34,710 nt of DNA from Nitrospirota bacterium (GCA_003696975.1 RFGT01000121.1:1-34710), one strand, 5' to 3'; numbered from the stretch's first letter, positions 1 to 10,200 are shown. Notes: generated by a model not told the origin, from the letters alone. Made by a program: numbers and translations.

Positions 1-48
1 AACCCGGCGAGTCCCGCACATCCCCACAGGACCCATGCCAGCCCCCGC

Positions 49-933
49 TCATGATTCCAGCGAGACGAAATGATGGCGCTCGACAAGATCCTGTACCTCC
101 GGTGATCGGACAAACTCCAGAAACTGCTTGACCAGCCCCTGAGGTTTGGTTTTGGTCACCAAAACCAGCGACCGCGCAAGCGGATACGTGCCGTCCTGCA
201 CGGTGGACAGAGACGCCTTGATCCCATTCAATGCCAGCAGCTTGATCGGCACCCCGTGGGCGATGTGATACTCCGCGGTCCCGATCGAGACATAGCCAAT
301 GGCTTGGGGGTTCCCCGCCACGACCTTGATGCCCTGCTCGTTGTCGCCGATCACCACATCCGCGTGAACTGCAGAGTTGGAGAGATGGGTATAAGCCAAG
401 AACAGATCCAAGGTAGCCCGGCCCTCGGCTTTGTGCACCACCACGATGGGCGCATTCCTTCCGCCGACAGCCTGCCAATTGGTGAGCCTCCCCGTATAGA
501 TCCCCGCCAGTTGTTCATCGCTGAGGCCGGATACGGGATTGGTTCGATGCACGATCACGCCGATTCCATCACGTGCAATGGGCACGGGGTACAGATCGCG
601 CTCCTTCGGCCCCAAGGTTCTCGACACCATCCCGATATCTGCCAAGCCGGTTCTCGTGTCGGCGATTCCCCGGGACGATCCTCCCGTTTGGACGTCAATC
701 TGGACGAACGGGTGCTGCTGCTCGAATCGTTTGCCCATCTCCAGTAGAAGGGGTGCCACGGTGCTCGATCCGGTAATCACCAGCTTGGCCTCGCGCTCAT
801 GCCCGACGGACGACTCCTGGCAGCCTATCTGGCTTGTGGCCAGCACCGTCGCCACCGTCATAAGCAGCAACCACGTGCTCCTGCGCGAGCCGATCACCTC
901 CGACGCGTTCGAGAAAAGGTTAATTGGCAACAT
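49..933 (-). CDS. PstS-like phosphate ABC transporter substrate-binding lipoprotein
   Basis: ORF with N-terminal hydrophobic segment and lipobox-like cysteine (VLATSQIGC); 'GSSTVAPLLLEMGKRFEQQHP..VQTGGSSRGIADTRTGLADIGMVSR' is the PstS/PBP-like pattern. Start overlaps the upstream ArsR ORF, so the exact start is uncertain. Confidence 0.85.
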   Translation of the reverse strand: MLPINLFSNASEVIGSRRSTWLLLMTVATVLATSQIGCQESSVGHEREAKLVITGSSTVAPLLLEMGKRFEQQHPFVQIDVQTGGSSRGIADTRTGLADIGMVSRTLGPKERDLYPVPIARDGIGVIVHRTNPVSGLSDEQLAGIYTGRLTNWQAVGGRNAPIVVVHKAEGRATLDLFLAYTHLSNSAVHADVVIGDNEQGIKVVAGNPQAIGYVSIGTAEYHIAHGVPIKLLALNGIKASLSTVQDGTYPLARSLVLVTKTKPQGLVKQFLEFVRSPEVQDLVERHHFVSLES

Positions 934-1208
934 CCCAGGTCCAGTCCTTTGCCCGATGAAGTGCAGGCCATCCCGGGAGCGAGCCGATACAGAATGGTTT
1001 TGCCCTGTCGAATCGTATCCACAAAGCCGGCCTCTCGGAGTAAGGCCAAATGGTGTGATAGTAAACTCTGTTCAATACCCAAGGCCCTCCTTAATTCTCC
1101 GACACGCCAAGGCTTGCGCAGCAGCAATTCCAAGACGGCAAGGCGCGTGGTGTCGGCCAAGACCTTCAGTTGCTCCACGCAGTCGGCTGGTCTGGACCGG
1201 ACTTTCAT
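894..1208 (-). CDS. ArsR-family winged-helix transcriptional regulator
   Basis: 'QLKVLADTTRLAVLELLLRKPWRVGELRRALGIEQSLLSHHLALLREAGFVDTIRQGKTILYRLAPG' is a classic ArsR HTH. Confidence 0.88.
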   Translation of the reverse strand: MKVRSRPADCVEQLKVLADTTRLAVLELLLRKPWRVGELRRALGIEQSLLSHHLALLREAGFVDTIRQGKTILYRLAPGMACTSSGKGLDLGCCQLTFSRTRRR

Positions 1209-1341
1209 AGGCGTATCGTCTCCCCAGGCCGCGCGACGTTACATGACCGGCCATTCATATGAACAGACTTTCATACGAGAAGTCGGACGGGCTGTCAAGT
1301 ACAAGACCGCTCCGATCTGAGGCAGAGAAAGGAGAGCGCCG

Positions 1342-2619
1342 TCATTGTTGGAGCGAGACGATCCAGGCTGCAAGCGCCCGCCGCTCCGCGTCTGTTCCCA
1401 GGAACGGCGGCATGAAGGGTTTGACCTCGTGCATATGCCCGAGGAACGCATACATCGTCTCTTCTCGCCACGTGGCGGTTAGGGCAGCGATCCCATTGAA
1501 TCCGTGGATCGTGTGGCAGATGCGGCATTGCACGTCGAATACCGCCTGCCCTGCCTGCCGCACAGTCTCCGGTGTCACCTGGCGAACCGGTACCCATCGG
1601 GCGTGGGCCAGGATCCCCGTCCGATTGATACTTTCCACCTCGTCCACGCGCACGGCGTTGGAATACAAGTAGTCCCTGATGAGAAACGGACGCCGAATAG
1701 CCTCGCGCACCATCTCCGTGCTGGCCGTGGCCAGTAACCCGAAAAACATGATCAAGAGGGCCACGGGCCAGGTGAAATGCCGAGGCTGGCGCAGGGCCGC
1801 AAAGAGCAACACCGCCAGGATCAACCCGGTAAACAGGGCGCTCAACATAAAAAACATGGTCAGGGGCGCGCTGCTTCCCTCGAACCACCGGGCCACGTCC
1901 TGCGGAAGTTGGGCAATGTACCAGAATCCCGCCGGAATCATTCCTATCAAGGGATACAGCACCCATTGCGCGGTATAGGTCACGAACCGCTCACGAAGAA
2001 CATCATCCGTTTGGAGGGTGGACAACAACAGCGTCACAAGCCCGGCAAGGGCCAGGGCCACCAGGGTGCGTAACACGAGGGAAGGCCAGAACGTGGGATT
2101 GAAGAAAGCGTCCCACACATCACGGGTCGCCAGCCATTCCCCGGGGGTCAGCATAAAGGTCAAAATGCCGTTGATCACGAACAGGCTGAGCCAGGACGAT
2201 ACCGCATACATCCACCCAATACGCTGATGGATCTGGGGCGGAAGCCGGTCCCACCCATAGACATAAACAAAGGCCGTGACGACCTCAACCACGAAAATGA
2301 TCCATTCGATGGCCCAAGCCCACACAAACACGTGGATGAGCGCCGACGTTCCTGTGGGATGCACAAGTCCGATGGCGAACCAAATCCCCACGCCGGTCAA
2401 TGCTCCCACCACCATGGATACCAGCAGCAGGACAAACGAATGGCGCCGCACGAAGGCGAGCAAGGCCGCGTCGCGAGCACGCCGCGCCATGCGCTCGGTG
2501 AGCACGTTGAACACTCCCGCTCCTACAGCGAAATGGGAAATGAACACATGGATAATCGAGATGATGGCAATGAGTATCCCGCCACCAATAACGGGGACAT
2601 CCCAGAGGGGGTAGTTCAT
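1342..2619 (-). CDS. CydA-like (cytochrome bd oxidase subunit I-related) multi-TM protein with C-terminal cytochrome c domain
   Basis: Multiple TM segments; 'VVEVVTAFVYVYGWDRLPPQIHQRIGWMYAVSSWLSLFVINGILTFMLTPGEW' matches CydA helix III-IV style; C-terminal 'AVFDVQCRICHTIHGFNG' gives one CxxCH heme c motif. Confidence 0.8.
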   Translation of the reverse strand: MNYPLWDVPVIGGGILIAIISIIHVFISHFAVGAGVFNVLTERMARRARDAALLAFVRRHSFVLLLVSMVVGALTGVGIWFAIGLVHPTGTSALIHVFVWAWAIEWIIFVVEVVTAFVYVYGWDRLPPQIHQRIGWMYAVSSWLSLFVINGILTFMLTPGEWLATRDVWDAFFNPTFWPSLVLRTLVALALAGLVTLLLSTLQTDDVLRERFVTYTAQWVLYPLIGMIPAGFWYIAQLPQDVARWFEGSSAPLTMFFMLSALFTGLILAVLLFAALRQPRHFTWPVALLIMFFGLLATASTEMVREAIRRPFLIRDYLYSNAVRVDEVESINRTGILAHARWVPVRQVTPETVRQAGQAVFDVQCRICHTIHGFNGIAALTATWREETMYAFLGHMHEVKPFMPPFLGTDAERRALAAWIVSLQQ

Positions 2620-2657
2620 GGCGTCTGAGCCTCCCGACCCATTTCTGAGTCCCCCGG

Positions 2658-3686
2658 TTACTCGCGTGAATCGATTAACATCGCATCCCCGTAACTGTAG
2701 AACCGGTACCGATGAGCGAGCGCTTCTTCGTAGGCGCGGCGGGCTTGGTCGATTCCCATGAAAGCCGACACCAGCATGAGCAGCGTGGTCCGCGGAAGAT
2801 GAAAATTGGTCATCAAGGCCTCGACGACTTGGAAGCGATAGCCTGGCGTGATCAACAAACTGGTCTCCCTGTTACCTGGGTGAACTTCCCCGGATTCATC
2901 GGCCGCCGCCTCCAGCGCGCGCACCACCGTGGTCCCCACCGCCACAATGCGGCGACCCTCCTGCTTGGCCCGGTTGACCATCTCTGCCGTATCCTTGGGA
3001 ATGGCATACCACTCCGGCTCCATCACATGGTGCTCAATGGTCCTAGTCGTGACAGGACGAAAGGTGCCTGGTCCGACATGGAGGGTCAGACAGGTGTACC
3101 GGATGCCGGCGGCACTGAGCGCCTCGAGCAGCCGAGGTGTGAAATGTAATCCCGCCGTGGGTGCGGCAATGGCTCCTTCTTCTCGGGCAAAGATGGTCTG
3201 ATAGTCTCGCTGGTCGGCCAGGGTGGGTGGCCGCTTGATGTAGGGAGGGAGAGGAATTTCTCCGTGCTTTTGCAACAGCTCGGGCACAGAAGAGGGTCCT
3301 TCCACGCGAACCACTGCATGATCCGGCTGGCGATCAAGCACGGTGGCTTGTGCGTCTGGCGTAATCTCGATGACCTGTCCTGGTTTGACTCGTCCTCTGA
3401 GCAACACGTGCCAAACTGCATCTGCCAGCGGTTTCACCATGAGGAGTTCCACCTTCCCTCCGCCAGGGCGCTTGCGGCCGCGCAGTCTGGCAGGAATCAC
3501 CTTGGTGTCATTGAAAACCAGAACATCGCCGGCTTTAAGGAGATGGGGCAAATCGCAAATCCGATAATGCCCGATTGCACCATGCCCGCGCGGCACATGT
3601 AACAGACGGGCGTGATCGCGGGGAGAGACAGGATGATCGGCAATCAGGGAAGGGTCAAAAGGGAAATCAAAGTCGGTGAGGCACAT
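2658..3686 (-). CDS. queA: S-adenosylmethionine:tRNA ribosyltransferase-isomerase
   Basis: 'FDFPFDPSLIADHPVSPRDHARLL', 'GDVLVFNDTKVIPARLRGRK', 'FAREEGAIAAPTAGLHFT', 'NFHLPRTTLLMLVSAF' are QueA hallmarks. Confidence 0.97.
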   Translation of the reverse strand: MCLTDFDFPFDPSLIADHPVSPRDHARLLHVPRGHGAIGHYRICDLPHLLKAGDVLVFNDTKVIPARLRGRKRPGGGKVELLMVKPLADAVWHVLLRGRVKPGQVIEITPDAQATVLDRQPDHAVVRVEGPSSVPELLQKHGEIPLPPYIKRPPTLADQRDYQTIFAREEGAIAAPTAGLHFTPRLLEALSAAGIRYTCLTLHVGPGTFRPVTTRTIEHHVMEPEWYAIPKDTAEMVNRAKQEGRRIVAVGTTVVRALEAAADESGEVHPGNRETSLLITPGYRFQVVEALMTNFHLPRTTLLMLVSAFMGIDQARRAYEEALAHRYRFYSYGDAMLIDSRE

Positions 3687-3749
3687 GGATTTCTGCCCCG
3701 CAGGACGGGAAACACAATAACCGCCCAGTTAGCATGCCTGAAGCATATG

Positions 3750-4964
3750 TTATGAGGGAGAGGCCAGGACCGCTTCATGCTGGTCCATTAACTGGGTCCC
3801 CGGATAATAGTAGAGCAGAATGGATTCATAGCGATACCCCAGCTCCGCCATCTCCTTCGCCCCCCATTGGCACAAGCCCACGGCATGCCCCGAGCCCTTC
3901 CCTGACAGCACCACGTTCCGGCCAATCTGATCGATGTGAAATTGCGTGCTGGGGATCACCGCATAGCCAAGAATGCGCCGAAGCCCTTGCGCGCTTACGA
4001 TGAGCTCTCCCCGGGAATGCAGGATTCGCACCTGATTGACCCTGCCTGCTCTCGTGAAGGAGTAAGGCGTCATCGTCGCCAGCGTTCCCAGCGGGTAGCC
4101 GTTCCGCCGGATCCTGGTTTCCATGTCCTGGAGCGGGATACTGGCGCGCCACGCATACTTCGGCGAGTTCTCGTCGAACGGGCAATCCACGCCCCGCAGA
4201 TACGGCAGGTCCACGGCCCAGACATTACGTGCATCTTCCGTGGGACCGGCAGCGGTTGAGGAATAGGCAGCCAGAATGGGACGCCGATTGTAGGTCAATA
4301 TCATGCCCTTTGTCTCTGCAACCGCCTTGCGCACCGACCGGGTGATACGAGTTAGTCCGGAGTATACTTGATCCTGCACGCTGGCCTCGACATCGTACGG
4401 TTGGCCAGGATTGGTCATCTTCTTGTACAAGACATAGGTACGGGCCGCCACGGCTTGCGCTTTCAAGACCTCTGGATGCCACGAGGGATCGATTTCCGAG
4501 GCGACCACGCCGGCGACATAGTCCTCCAACGACACGCGATTGACCACGAGTAACCCAGCATGCCCTTGCTCGCCCCTTTCCAGGTCGATCACGAGACTGC
4601 CTGTGACATTCCAGCGTTGGACGGCGGAGGTTTGGCCTCTGACCACAACGGTCAGGGATGAGGAGGTGGTGCCCACGCGGACCGGCGCCGCCACAACCCG
4701 GTTTTCGCCGAGACGCAAGCCCCGCGCTACGGGTTCAATCCACAATGATCCGGCGACCCGTATAGCGGAGCCGGTCGGCTGTTGTAGAACAATCGTCCGA
4801 TCGGCGAAGAGGGTGATCGCTTGGGCATGGTGCGCCAGCGCCACAGTGACGGCCTCGACTCCGTCATTGGCCTGAGCCGGCGAGCCAGCGAATGCCACCA
4901 CCTGCCAGAGGAGCCCCCAGAGCAACCAACCCTGCCAGTTGCGGCCTTGCGGGGTCTTGTTCAT
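3750..4964 (-). CDS. SpoIID/LytB domain protein (sporulation stage II D-like amidase)
   Basis: 'VNRVSLEDYVAGVVASEIDPSWHPEVLKAQAVAARTYVLYKK' and 'GSGHAVGLCQWGAKEMAELGYRYESILLYYYPGTQL'. Confidence 0.93.
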   Translation of the reverse strand: MNKTPQGRNWQGWLLWGLLWQVVAFAGSPAQANDGVEAVTVALAHHAQAITLFADRTIVLQQPTGSAIRVAGSLWIEPVARGLRLGENRVVAAPVRVGTTSSSLTVVVRGQTSAVQRWNVTGSLVIDLERGEQGHAGLLVVNRVSLEDYVAGVVASEIDPSWHPEVLKAQAVAARTYVLYKKMTNPGQPYDVEASVQDQVYSGLTRITRSVRKAVAETKGMILTYNRRPILAAYSSTAAGPTEDARNVWAVDLPYLRGVDCPFDENSPKYAWRASIPLQDMETRIRRNGYPLGTLATMTPYSFTRAGRVNQVRILHSRGELIVSAQGLRRILGYAVIPSTQFHIDQIGRNVVLSGKGSGHAVGLCQWGAKEMAELGYRYESILLYYYPGTQLMDQHEAVLASPS

Positions 4965-5203
4965 CGCCGGAACAAGAGATAGAGGATCAGGCTACCAATG
5001 ATACTGATGAGGATGCTGGTCCCGAGCGGGAAGTAAAAGGTGAAGTTGTCGCGTTTGATCAAAATATCACCCGGCAACCGCCCAATCCACCCCAAGCCGC
5101 CACTCGGCCATTTCCCAAGCAGGGTCAAGATCCCACCCAGGGCGACCAGCATGACCCCCATCAGGATGATCATTTTCCCCAGATCGCTGAAGTCCGGCAT
5201 CAT
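4961..5203 (-). CDS. DUF2905 family small membrane protein
   Basis: 80 aa, two TM segments, 'GRLPGDILIKRDNFTFYFPLGTSILISIIGSLILYL' typical of DUF2905; overlaps the next gene by 4 nt (ATGA). Confidence 0.88.
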   Translation of the reverse strand: MMPDFSDLGKMIILMGVMLVALGGILTLLGKWPSGGLGWIGRLPGDILIKRDNFTFYFPLGTSILISIIGSLILYLLFRR

Positions 5204-5210
5204 TCTACTC

Positions 5211-6224
5211 TCATCCGATCAGGGCTTCGGCAATCTGCACGGCATTCAGCGCAGCACCCTTGCGCAGGTTATCTGCCACGACCCAGAGATTCAAGCCGTG
5301 AGGAATGGACTCATCCTCTCGGATACGGCCGACGTACACCGAATCGGTGCCTGCCACGTCGATGGGAAGGGGATATAGGCCGCGCTGCGGATCGTCGTAC
5401 AACTGCACGCCAGGAGCCATGGACAGAATTGCACGGGCCTCTGAGGCCGGTAACTTAACCGCGGTTTCAATGTTGATCGACTCCGCATGTCCGATGAACA
5501 CGGGAACCCGAACCGTCGTGGCGGTGATTCGAAGGGTTTCCTCTCCCATGATCTTTCTGGTCTCGTTCACCAGTTTCATTTCTTCCTTGGTGTACCCCGA
5601 GGGAAGAAACTCATCGATATGGGGGAGACAATTAAAGGCGATTTGATAGGGATACACGTTCGTGGAGACCTCCTGGAAGCTCAACAGTTGGCGGCATTGC
5701 TCAGCCAATTCATCCATAGCTTCCTTGCCGGTGCCCGAAACGGATTGATAGGTGGAGACCACAATACGCTGAATCCGTGCATGGTCATGGAGCGGCTTGA
5801 GCGCCACCACCATTTGAATCGTGGAACAATTGGGATTGGCGATAATGCCTTGGTGTTTGGCAAGCTCGCCGGGATTGACCTCGGGAACCACCAAGGGCAC
5901 GGCGGGATCCATGCGCCAGGCCGCGCTGTTGTCGATCACCACCGCTCCGGCTTTGACAGCCACCGGTGCATATTCCTTGCTGACCTCCGTTCCGGCTGAG
6001 AAGAGCGCAATGTCGATGCCCTCGAACGATTCCTTGGTCAAAAGCTGAACCCGCACCGATTCCTCACCGAAGGAGACCTCCTCCCCGGCGGACTTGGCGG
6101 ACGCCAGCGGCACAACCCGCTCCACCGGAAATTTCCGTTCGGCCAGCACGTTCAGCATTTCCGTGCCCACGGCACCGGTGGCGCCGACTACCGCCACGGA
6201 ATAGGCAGCTTTCTTCTTCAACAT
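5211..6224 (-). CDS. asd: Aspartate-semialdehyde dehydrogenase
   Basis: 'VAVVGATGAVGTEMLNVLAERKFP', 'IANPNCSTIQMVVALKPLHD', 'VSTYQSVSGTGKEAMDEL'. Confidence 0.97.
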   Translation of the reverse strand: MLKKKAAYSVAVVGATGAVGTEMLNVLAERKFPVERVVPLASAKSAGEEVSFGEESVRVQLLTKESFEGIDIALFSAGTEVSKEYAPVAVKAGAVVIDNSAAWRMDPAVPLVVPEVNPGELAKHQGIIANPNCSTIQMVVALKPLHDHARIQRIVVSTYQSVSGTGKEAMDELAEQCRQLLSFQEVSTNVYPYQIAFNCLPHIDEFLPSGYTKEEMKLVNETRKIMGEETLRITATTVRVPVFIGHAESINIETAVKLPASEARAILSMAPGVQLYDDPQRGLYPLPIDVAGTDSVYVGRIREDESIPHGLNLWVVADNLRKGAALNAVQIAEALIG

Positions 6225-6261
6225 CGCTTGCCCTCAGCAGAAGAACCGTTTGGATCCGCGA

Positions 6262-7458
6262 TCACTTGCGCATCGAGGCGATCATCCGAATCCGATGGTT
6301 GAAGGTGTCGGCAATCGCAATATGTCCCTCGGGACTGATGGCGATCCCAAATGGGAAACTCAGACTGCAGGTCTCCGGCGCCTGTCCGTCTCCCCCGAAT
6401 CCAGCCTGGCCGTTTCCCGCCATGTGGCTCATGACATGAGCCCGCATGTCCCACCTGCGGATCACATGATTATCGGTATCCGTGATCAAGAGTTGCTCTT
6501 CTGGGGTCCACGCAATTCCAAAGGGCCGCGAAAGACTCATACCCTCTCCCTTGCCTTCAGCGTCATACCGAAATTCACGGCCATCTCCCACTATGGTTGT
6601 CATGATCCCGGTTTTCTTGTCAAGTTTGCGGATACGCCCGCTAAAGGTATCAGCGATATACACATTCCCTTCGGCGTCCAATGCCAGACCACTCGGACCA
6701 GCCAACCCCGTCTCCACGGCGGGTTGTCCATCTCCGGTGTAGCCCGCCACGCCTGAACCGGCCACTGTGTGGATAAGGCCGGTCGCCAAGTCGACCATGC
6801 GAACCCGGTTATTGCTCTGATCGGCGATATACAGATGGCCTTCCTCGTCGACCACCACGGCCACGGGTTCATTCAAGGAGGCCATGATGGCCGGACCGCC
6901 GTCTCCCGCATACCTGGCCTTTCCATTGCCAGCCAGGGTGGTGATGATCCCGGTATCGGGATCGACCCGGCGAATGCGGTGATTCCAGGTATCCGCAATA
7001 TAGAGTACGCCATCCCGGTCAACAGCCACATCGGAGGGGAAGTTCAGCAGCGCCGCGCTGGCTGGTCCGCCATCTCCAGAAAACCGGCCCTGGTTCCTGG
7101 TCCCTGTCACATAGCGCACCATGCCGCTGAGGTCCGCCGCTTGCGTATAGGCAGATGCGGATCCTACAGGATCCGCGAGTGGATCATCTTCCACATTGTC
7201 CGGGATATTCGAGACAGAGGATGGACCGTCATCAGAAGCCTCGTGGCGGCCGGCAATCGTGGTGATGAGATGAGATTGGGCATCGACCCGGCGAATGACA
7301 TGGTTCTCGGAATCAGCAATGTACAAGTTGCCCATCCGATCAAAGGTGATGTTCTTGGGTTCGTTCAGGCAGGCCTCCTTCGCCGGACCACCGTCACCGG
7401 CAAAGCCGGGCTCCCCTGTCCCCGCGATCGTGATGATTGTGCCAGCGTACACCATCAT
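6262..7458 (-). CDS. NHL-repeat beta-propeller protein
   Basis: Repeated 'GNLYIADSENHVIRRVD', 'GVLYIADTWNHRIRRVD', 'GHLYIADQSNNRVRMVD', 'GNVYIADTFSGRIRKLD' units plus 'GDGGPA' motifs. ORF track starts at 7542, but an ATG at 7458 sits 1 nt after the leuB stop and is the likelier start. Confidence 0.92.
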   Translation of the reverse strand: MMVYAGTIITIAGTGEPGFAGDGGPAKEACLNEPKNITFDRMGNLYIADSENHVIRRVDAQSHLITTIAGRHEASDDGPSSVSNIPDNVEDDPLADPVGSASAYTQAADLSGMVRYVTGTRNQGRFSGDGGPASAALLNFPSDVAVDRDGVLYIADTWNHRIRRVDPDTGIITTLAGNGKARYAGDGGPAIMASLNEPVAVVVDEEGHLYIADQSNNRVRMVDLATGLIHTVAGSGVAGYTGDGQPAVETGLAGPSGLALDAEGNVYIADTFSGRIRKLDKKTGIMTTIVGDGREFRYDAEGKGEGMSLSRPFGIAWTPEEQLLITDTDNHVIRRWDMRAHVMSHMAGNGQAGFGGDGQAPETCSLSFPFGIAISPEGHIAIADTFNHRIRMIASMRK

Positions 7459-7459
7459 G

Positions 7460-8548
7460 TCACCGGTCGCCTGCCTGAAGGTGGTCGAGAATACGGGCTC
7501 CCATTTCCGTTGTTCCCACAACCGTGGTACCAGGACTGGCAATGTCCTGGGTGCGATAGCCTTGGGCCAGGACAGCCTGAATGGCGCGCTCGATGCTTTC
7601 TGCCTCCTGCTCCAAATCGAATGAATATCTCAGCATCATGGCCACCGAGGCGATCATGCCAATCGGATTGGCCACGTTCTTGCCCGCGATGTCCGGCGCA
7701 CTTCCATGAATGGGCTCATACATGCCTACCGTCGCCCCTACGCTGGCCGAGGGCAACATTCCGATGGAGCCGGTCAACATGGCGGCTTCGTCGCTCAGGA
7801 TATCTCCAAAAAGATTGGTTGTGAGCAGGACATCGAATTGCCGGGGATTGCGAATCAACTGCATGGCGCAGTTGTCCACGTACATATGACGCAACTCCAC
7901 GTCGGGATACTGGCGGTGCACCTCGGTGACCACCTGGCGCCAGAGTTCCGAGGACTCCAGCACGTTGGCTTTGTCGATCGAGGTGACCAGCCGGCGCCGC
8001 TTCCGCGCTGCCGTGAACGCCACATGCGCAATCCTGGTGATTTCCTCCTCGGTGTAGACTTCGGTGTTAATGCCGCGGAGGCCCGCCTCCGTCCGTTCAA
8101 TTCCCTTGGGTTTTCCGAAGTAAATGCCACCGGTGAGCTCCCGCACCACCAACAGATCAATACCCTCGATCACCTCGCGCTTGAGCGTGGAGGCATCGGC
8201 CAACTCGGGATACAGTTTGGCCGGCCGCAGATTGCCGAAGAGCCCCAGTTGCTCGCGCAATCCCAACAGGGCCCGTTCGGGCCGTTGCTCATAATTCAAC
8301 CCTTCCCATTTGGGCCCGCCGACCGCGCCGAGGAGAACCGCATCGCTCCCCTTGGCCAGAGTCAAGGTCTCCGGAGGGAGTGGCATCCCCGTCTTGTCGA
8401 TTGCCTCGCCCCCCACCGGGCCATAGACGCATGTGAACGTGTGCCCACAGCGTTTTGCCACAGCCTCTAGCACACTGACGGCCTGGGGGACGATTTCCTG
8501 TCCAACGCCATCTCCAGCCAGGACGGCAATCCGTTTAGTAAGGGGCAT
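7460..8548 (-). CDS. leuB: 3-isopropylmalate dehydrogenase
   Basis: '[20 protein letters not shown]', '[11 protein letters not shown]', '[14 protein letters not shown]', '[19 protein letters not shown]'. Start moved from 8575 to the internal Met at 8548. Confidence 0.97.
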   Translation of the reverse strand: MPLTKRIAVLAGDGVGQEIVPQAVSVLEAVAKRCGHTFTCVYGPVGGEAIDKTGMPLPPETLTLAKGSDAVLLGAVGGPKWEGLNYEQRPERALLGLREQLGLFGNLRPAKLYPELADASTLKREVIEGIDLLVVRELTGGIYFGKPKGIERTEAGLRGINTEVYTEEEITRIAHVAFTAARKRRRLVTSIDKANVLESSELWRQVVTEVHRQYPDVELRHMYVDNCAMQLIRNPRQFDVLLTTNLFGDILSDEAAMLTGSIGMLPSASVGATVGMYEPIHGSAPDIAGKNVANPIGMIASVAMMLRYSFDLEQEAESIERAIQAVLAQGYRTQDIASPGTTVVGTTEMGARILDHLQAGDR

Positions 8549-8652
8549 GGTCCGCTCTTGCCTCTCGGAGCACAACCGTCAAATCGAGGACCCGGTGGAA
8601 GCCGCTCTTTCCTCACGAGGAAAAGCAGCCGTGCAGTAAGGTGAGATGATCG

Positions 8653-10200
8653 TCAACATGTCTGGATCTTCTTCCCTTCCTGAGCTCGCCGTTCCAACTG
8701 CAGGGCCAACTTGTTCAGCGCGTTCAAATAGGCCTGAGCCGAGGCCACAATGATGTCCGTATCCGCTCCGTTTCCCGTGACGATCTCATCGTCTTGTTCC
8801 AGTCGAACCGAGACTTCCCCTTGGGCATCGGTGCCGCCCGTGATGGCTTTGACGGCATAGGCCAGCAGCCGGCTCTTGGTTTTGGTGATAGCGGCGATCG
8901 TGCGGTAAACCGCATCAACCGGGCCATCACCGGTTCCGGTCTCCTTCATCACTTGGCCGTTCACGTCCAATTCCACTGTGGCCGTGGGCACTTGCCGCAA
9001 CCCGCTTTGGACCTGCAAGCTCTTGAGGGTATACCGTTCCGGCACCCGGGTTGCTGTCTCCGAGACGATCGCTTCTAAGTCTTCCTCGAACATTTCCTTT
9101 TTCTGGTCCGCGAGTCGCTTGAACCGGTCAAAGGCGGCGTTGATTTCCTCGTCCGACAGAGAATAGCCCAATTTCGCCAGTTGTTCGCGAAATGCGTGGC
9201 GCCCGGAGAGTTTCCCCAGCACCAGACGGCTTTGGGTCAACCCGATGGATTCCGGCCGCATGATCTCATAGGTGCGCTTCTCCTTGAGTAAGCCGTCTTG
9301 ATGGATGCCCGAGGTATGGGCGAAGGCATTGGCCCCAACGATCGCTTTATTAGGCTGGACCACCATCCCTGTAATCTTGCTGACCAGCCGGCTCGTCTTG
9401 GAAATTTCTTCGGTTTGGATATTCGTATCCGCCTGGTAGAAATCCGCCCGCGTGCGCAGGCCCATGACGATTTCCTCCAGGGAAGCATTGCCGGCCCGCT
9501 CGCCAATGCCATTGATCGTGCATTCCACTTGTCCCGCACCAGCCAGAACCGCCGCTAAGGAGTTGGCCACGGCCAGCCCGAGATCGTTATGGCAATGCAC
9601 GGAGAGGATGGCCCGATCGCATCCTCGAACAGTCGTGCGAAGCGTCTGAATGATATGCCCGAATTCTTGAGGCGTCGTATAGCCCACGGTATCAGGAATA
9701 TTCACGGTCGTGGCCCCGGCCTCGATGACCGCCTCCACCACTTCGCACAGGTACGCCAGATCCGACCGCGTGGCGTCCATAGGCGAGAATTCCACATCAT
9801 CCACATAACCCCGGGCATGACGCACCATTTCCACCGCCCGCTTCAGGGCTTCGTCTCGGGTCATCCGAAACTGATACTTCAGGTGGATATCAGAGGTCGA
9901 GAGGAATGTATGGATGCGCGGGCGCGGCGCACCTTTCAGCGCTTCCCACGCACGGTCAATGTCCTCAACCCTGGCCCGAGCCAGACTGCACACAATCGGC
10001 CCTTCGACTTCTTGGCCAATCCGCCGCACCGCTTCAAAGTCACCCGGTGAACTATAGGCAAAGCCCGCTTCGATAATATCAACCCGCAACCGAGCCAGTT
10101 GTTTGGCGACGAGCACTTTTTCCTCGATATTCATGCTGGCCCCAGGAGATTGTTCGCCATCTCGAAGCGTGGTATCAAAGATGCGAATGATGCGTGCCAT
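8653..10200 (-). CDS. leuA: 2-isopropylmalate synthase
   Basis: '[43 protein letters not shown]', '[12 protein letters not shown]', '[19 protein letters not shown]', and a C-terminal LeuA regulatory domain; GGGGAGGTGG ribosome-binding site upstream. Confidence 0.96.
   Translation of the reverse strand: MARIIRIFDTTLRDGEQSPGASMNIEEKVLVAKQLARLRVDIIEAGFAYSSPGDFEAVRRIGQEVEGPIVCSLARARVEDIDRAWEALKGAPRPRIHTFLSTSDIHLKYQFRMTRDEALKRAVEMVRHARGYVDDVEFSPMDATRSDLAYLCEVVEAVIEAGATTVNIPDTVGYTTPQEFGHIIQTLRTTVRGCDRAILSVHCHNDLGLAVANSLAAVLAGAGQVECTINGIGERAGNASLEEIVMGLRTRADFYQADTNIQTEEISKTSRLVSKITGMVVQPNKAIVGANAFAHTSGIHQDGLLKEKRTYEIMRPESIGLTQSRLVLGKLSGRHAFREQLAKLGYSLSDEEINAAFDRFKRLADQKKEMFEEDLEAIVSETATRVPERYTLKSLQVQSGLRQVPTATVELDVNGQVMKETGTGDGPVDAVYRTIAAITKTKSRLLAYAVKAITGGTDAQGEVSVRLEQDDEIVTGNGADTDIIVASAQAYLNALNKLALQLERRAQEGKKIQTC

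Noticed and set aside
539-1210. 223-aa plus-strand ORF antisense to the PstS-like and ArsR genes
   Set aside because: No recognisable domain, and composition is typical of a shadow ORF opposite real minus-strand genes.
1295-1966. 223-aa minus-strand ORF overlapping the CydA-like gene in another frame
   Set aside because: Out-of-frame low-complexity Arg/Gly-rich translation; the 425-aa frame is clearly the real one.
6769-7824. 351-aa plus-strand ORF opposite the NHL and leuB genes
   Set aside because: Mirror of the NHL repeats on the opposite strand; no independent evidence such as an RBS or domain.
7706-8470. 254-aa plus-strand ORF opposite leuB
   Set aside because: Shadow ORF of a well-supported leuB; no domain recognised.
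8609-8627. Hairpin CTTTCCTCACGAGGAAAAG between leuB and leuA
   Set aside because: Very short loop and no T-run; may be a minor RNA structure but not supported as a terminator.
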